Below, piece after piece: positions 13,661 to 16,083 of a DNA stretch of 16,083 nt (the stretch's first letter is position 1; every line of letters starts with the position of its first letter). The notes beneath the pieces are model-generated. The model did no database searches and was not told the DNA's origin. It saw only the letters and a list, made by a program, of their open reading frames with translations. This DNA is from Deltaproteobacteria bacterium (GTDB lineage: Bacteria; Desulfobacterota; Desulfobulbia; Desulfobulbales; VMSU01). The translations under genes and the position numbers were made by a program. The stretch covers positions 1-16,083 of the forward strand of contig JAJSAA010000065.1 in NCBI GenBank assembly GCA_024274995.1. The letters are read 5' to 3'.

Positions 13661-14815
13661 CTATAACAGCACCAAATTATCACGATGAATAATCTCTTCG
13701 CTGTCAACAAAGCCTAATATTTCCTTAATTTCTTTACTCTGCCGTCCCTGAATCTTCTTAATATGACGGGCAGCATAATTCACCAGGCCAGCGGCAAGGG
13801 GCTCGCCACTGCTGTCTAAGCAATGCACCGGATCACCAATCCCGAAATCACCGCGGATCTCGATAATTCCAGAGGGCAGCAGGCTTTTGCCGCCGGCCAT
13901 GATCGCCTGACAGGCCCCCTCGTCCAAAACCAAAAAGCCTTTGGGGCGGAGGGTATAGGCAATCCAGTGCTGACGGCTGTGCATTATTTCATCCTGGGGC
14001 AGAAAGAAGGTACCCACGGGCTCGCCGGTAAATAGACGCCGCATAATTCCGGCCTCTCGGCCGCAGCAGATTAAGGAGCTGCCTCCCCTGGCTGCCACCA
14101 TACGGGCTGCCATAATCTTGCTGCGCATACCGCCGGTGCCGAGAGCGCCGTGGACATGCCCGGCCATATCCTCCACCTCCTGATCAACACGCGCTACTGT
14201 ATGTACCAGCCGGGCCTTGGGGTCAAGAGCAGGATTAGCACTGTAGAGGCCATCCACATCGGTGAGGCAGATCATGATATCAGCCCCGATGAGGTTGGTG
14301 GTCATGGCCGCCAGGGTATCATTATCACCAAAGCGCAGTTCTTTGACGGAGACTGTATCGTTCTCATTAATTATTGGCAGAAGCTGCCAGTCAAACATGG
14401 TAAAGAGGGTGTTGCGGATGTTCAGATAACGATCACGATTGGCCAGATCATTATGGGTGAGTAAAACCTGGGCCACCTTTTGCTGCCGGGCCTCAAAAAT
14501 GTCCTCATAGACCCGCATCAAGGCACTCTGGCCAAAGGCGGCTGCGGCCTGCTTTTCTTTCATGTTCAAGGGCCGGTTACCCAATCCCAGGGCCTTACGG
14601 CCAGCAGCCACGGCCCCTGAAGAGACCAGAATAATCTCCAGGCCGCTCTGACGCAGCGCCGTTAGATCACGAGCCAGTTCCTCCATGAGCGGTCGGTTCA
14701 AGCCCTGGGCGGTAGTAAGGACAGCGCTCCCCACTTTTACCACGAGACGCCTGGCCCCCTTTAAAAGCTGCCGCCGCCGGTTTAGGCCCTCATCAATGCC
14801 GAGTTGAAAGGTCAT
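13661..14815 (-). CDS. proB: Glutamate 5-kinase with C-terminal PUA domain
   Basis: Phosphorylates glutamate with ATP to glutamyl 5-phosphate, the committed and usually proline-inhibited step of proline synthesis. The protein has 384 residues. The amino-acid-kinase domain (about 20-265) shows LVVKVGSAVL (24-33), LVSSGAVAAG (63-72), NENDTVS (150-156), FGDNDTLAA (162-170), LTDVDGLY (184-191) and GTGGMRSKI (226-234). A PUA domain follows (about 290-365; KGFLVLDEGA). The ATG overlaps the obgE stop as ATGA, so translation is probably coupled; a purine-rich GAGG lies almost on the start. The product feeds ProA, encoded next. Confidence 0.98.
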   Translation of the reverse strand: MTFQLGIDEGLNRRRQLLKGARRLVVKVGSAVLTTAQGLNRPLMEELARDLTALRQSGLEIILVSSGAVAAGRKALGLGNRPLNMKEKQAAAAFGQSALMRVYEDIFEARQQKVAQVLLTHNDLANRDRYLNIRNTLFTMFDWQLLPIINENDTVSVKELRFGDNDTLAAMTTNLIGADIMICLTDVDGLYSANPALDPKARLVHTVARVDQEVEDMAGHVHGALGTGGMRSKIMAARMVAARGGSSLICCGREAGIMRRLFTGEPVGTFFLPQDEIMHSRQHWIAYTLRPKGFLVLDEGACQAIMAGGKSLLPSGIIEIRGDFGIGDPVHCLDSSGEPLAAGLVNYAARHIKKIQGRQSKEIKEILGFVDSEEIIHRDNLVLL

Positions 14816-15813
14816 TCCTCTGCCACCGCCATAATGGCGGCCAGTTTATCCTTTAATTTTGCCAGCCCTTGACCCTCCAGGGCCGAGACCATCAAGACAT
14901 CTATCCCCTGTTTCTGAAAAAGGCCGTTTAATGCCGCCAACTGCTCCTCGTCGTCGATGAGGTCTATCTTGTTCAGGACAATAAAGCGCTGACGGGTGGC
15001 CAATTCGTCCCGGTAGAGGCGCAGCTCCTCCTCTAAAACCTGATAATCCAGCCAAGGGTCAAGAGCGGCGGCATCAATAACATGGAGCAGCACCTTAGTC
15101 CGTTCAATATGGCGCAAAAATGTGTGGCCCAGACCAACCCCTTGATGAGCGCCCTCAATGAGGCCGGGAATATCAGCGATAACGCAGGGGGTATCAGAAT
15201 ATTCAAATCTCAGGATACCAAGCTGGGGTTCCAGAGTGGTAAAGGGGTAAGCGGCGATCCGGGGCCGGGCCGCCGACAGTTTGGAAAGCAGAGTGGATTT
15301 ACCGGCGTTGGGCAGGCCGATGAGGCCCACGTCAGCCAATAATTTCAATTCGACCTTCAACCAGCGCTCCTCACCCGGCTTACCGGGCGTGGCCCGGCGT
15401 GGAGCCCGATTATGGGCAGTGGCGAAACGGACATTGCCCTGCCCCCCATCTCCGCCGCTGGCAGCGAGAAAACGCTCGCCTTCGGTTATTAAATCGGCCA
15501 ATAACTCACCGGTCTCAGCATCCTTGATTAAAGAGCCCCGGGGCACTAAGACAATTTTATCGCCTCCCTTGTGGCCATGGCGTTTTTTACCCATGCCCGC
15601 CACCCCGCTTTCAGCTATAAAATGAGAACGGTACTGGAAATCTGTCAGGGAGAGGAGATTACGGCTGGCTTCGAGATAAACGCTGCCGCCATGCCCGCCG
15701 TCTCCGCCGTCCGGGCCGCCTCTGGGGACAAACTTCTCCCGCCGGAAACTCAAACAACCGCGGCCGCCGTCACCACCCTTAACAAAAAATTTAGCTTCAT
15801 CAACAAAGGACAT
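14812..15813 (-). CDS. obgE: Obg family GTPase ObgE (CgtA)
   Basis: Essential GTPase that binds the 50S subunit and links ribosome assembly to growth and ppGpp. The protein has 333 residues. An N-terminal glycine-rich Obg fold (1-158) contains GGDGGRGCLSFRREKFVPRG and DGGDGGHGG. The G domain has G1 GLPNAGKST (166-174), the FTTLEPQLG switch I region (191-199), G3 DIPG (214-217), G4 NKID (281-284) and G5 SAL (310-312). No extended C-terminal tail is present. The start at 15813 (MSFVDEAKFFVKGG) has GGAG 7 bases upstream; the open frame continues to 15852 but would enter the terminator-like hairpin. Gene order rpmA-obgE-proB is as in many delta-type bacteria. Confidence 0.98.
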   Translation of the reverse strand: MSFVDEAKFFVKGGDGGRGCLSFRREKFVPRGGPDGGDGGHGGSVYLEASRNLLSLTDFQYRSHFIAESGVAGMGKKRHGHKGGDKIVLVPRGSLIKDAETGELLADLITEGERFLAASGGDGGQGNVRFATAHNRAPRRATPGKPGEERWLKVELKLLADVGLIGLPNAGKSTLLSKLSAARPRIAAYPFTTLEPQLGILRFEYSDTPCVIADIPGLIEGAHQGVGLGHTFLRHIERTKVLLHVIDAAALDPWLDYQVLEEELRLYRDELATRQRFIVLNKIDLIDDEEQLAALNGLFQKQGIDVLMVSALEGQGLAKLKDKLAAIMAVAEE

Positions 15814-15832
15814 ATGTTTCTCCACCGCCCAT

Positions 15833-15902
15833 AAAAAAAACCGGATCAGCAATTTCCCGCCAGCCGCCCGTTAAGGATCGTCCGCCGACAACAGCTGTCC
15901 GG
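15833..15902 (-). terminator. Terminator or attenuator between rpmA and obgE
   Basis: On the minus strand CCGGA-CAGC (15894-15902 side) pairs with GCTG-A-TCCGG (15841-15850), enclosing about 43 G/C-rich bases, and is followed immediately by eight T (15833-15840). This is a rho-independent terminator form with a long loop. It ends 20 bases before the obgE start, so it may set the ratio of ribosomal protein to ObgE and proline gene transcription by partial read-through. A second short stem, CCTGC/GCAGG (15913-15924), follows the rpmA stop; its T run (15925-15930) is on the plus strand. Confidence 0.5.
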
Positions 15903-15928
15903 TAAATTAACCCTGCAAGCAGGATTTT

Positions 15929-16083
15929 TTAATTTGCTGCCGCCGGATATATGCTTACCCGCTTACGATTACGGCCAAAATCTTCAAAGGTTACCACTCC
16001 GTCAATCTTAGCGAACAAGGTGTAATCACGCCCGCAGCCCACATTGGTGCCAGGATGGATCTTGGTTCCCAATTGACGCACCA
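15929..16083 (-). CDS. rpmA: 50S ribosomal protein L27 (5' partial)
   Basis: C-terminal 51 complete codons of ribosomal protein L27, a component of the large subunit close to the peptidyl transferase centre. The visible sequence runs VRQLGTKIHPGTNVGCGRDY, then TLFAKIDGVVTFE and RKRVSIYPAAAN before the TAA at 15931-15929. These are the standard conserved blocks of L27. The gene starts beyond the right edge of the window and is normally preceded by rplU (L21). It is followed by obgE on the same strand. Confidence 0.96.
   Translation of the reverse strand, partial: VRQLGTKIHPGTNVGCGRDYTLFAKIDGVVTFEDFGRNRKRVSIYPAAAN

Noticed and set aside
15814..15852. 13-residue N-terminal extension of ObgE
   Set aside because: ObgE proteins start at M-x-FVDEA, a good GGAG precedes 15813, and the extension would translate the T8 tract of the hairpin.

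Overview
The window is a stretch of bacterial chromosome of moderate G+C. It is densely packed with genes on both strands and shows no tRNA, rRNA, CRISPR array, insertion sequence or phage gene. The gene order rpmA-obgE-proB-proA-nadD, a 'two-CW' cysteine-rich protein and general protein style suggest a Desulfobacterota (delta-type) organism. This is inference from gene order and families, not a phylogenetic result.

Layout from left to right. (1) 1-1873, minus strand: an acyl carrier protein followed with a 4-base overlap by a long beta-ketoacyl synthase that runs off the left edge. After a complete ketosynthase domain it carries a second, degenerate ketosynthase-like domain. A good sigma70-type promoter (1936-1964) lies upstream. 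This looks like the start of a dedicated fatty-acid or polyene-type biosynthetic cluster rather than the housekeeping fab operon. (2) 2085-2750, plus: a family 1 uracil-DNA glycosylase with a lengthened catalytic loop. (3) 2773-5737, minus: a two-component pair, a dCache-HAMP-PAS histidine kinase of the NarX/DegS type and a NarL-type response regulator. Two adjacent perfect dyads sharing half-sites lie just upstream of the kinase. (4) 5965-6324, plus: a small protein of unknown function. (5) 6343-7959, minus: a MutS-domain ATPase with two membrane segments. (6) 7960-8305: a 346-base divergent intergenic region with a nested hairpin. (7) 8306-9028, plus: a receiver domain lacking its phosphoacceptor, fused to a two-CW cysteine domain. 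(8) 9143-10738, plus: a single-chain HisH-HisF protein whose cyclase half resembles the fungal/plant HIS7 type. (9) 10746-16083, minus: rpmA (partial), obgE, proB, proA, nadD and a cation diffusion facilitator, probably one transcription path, with a terminator/attenuator-like hairpin between rpmA and obgE.

Functionally the right end joins ribosome assembly (L27, ObgE), proline synthesis from glutamate (ProB, ProA), NAD synthesis (NadD) and divalent metal efflux. HisHF makes imidazole glycerol phosphate for histidine. The remaining genes are solitary repair, signalling or accessory functions. The most unusual items are the HisHF fusion, the phosphoacceptor-less receiver/two-CW protein, the ketosynthase didomain, the membrane MutS-like ATPase and the operator-like dyads before the two-component system. 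I found no clear wholly new system.
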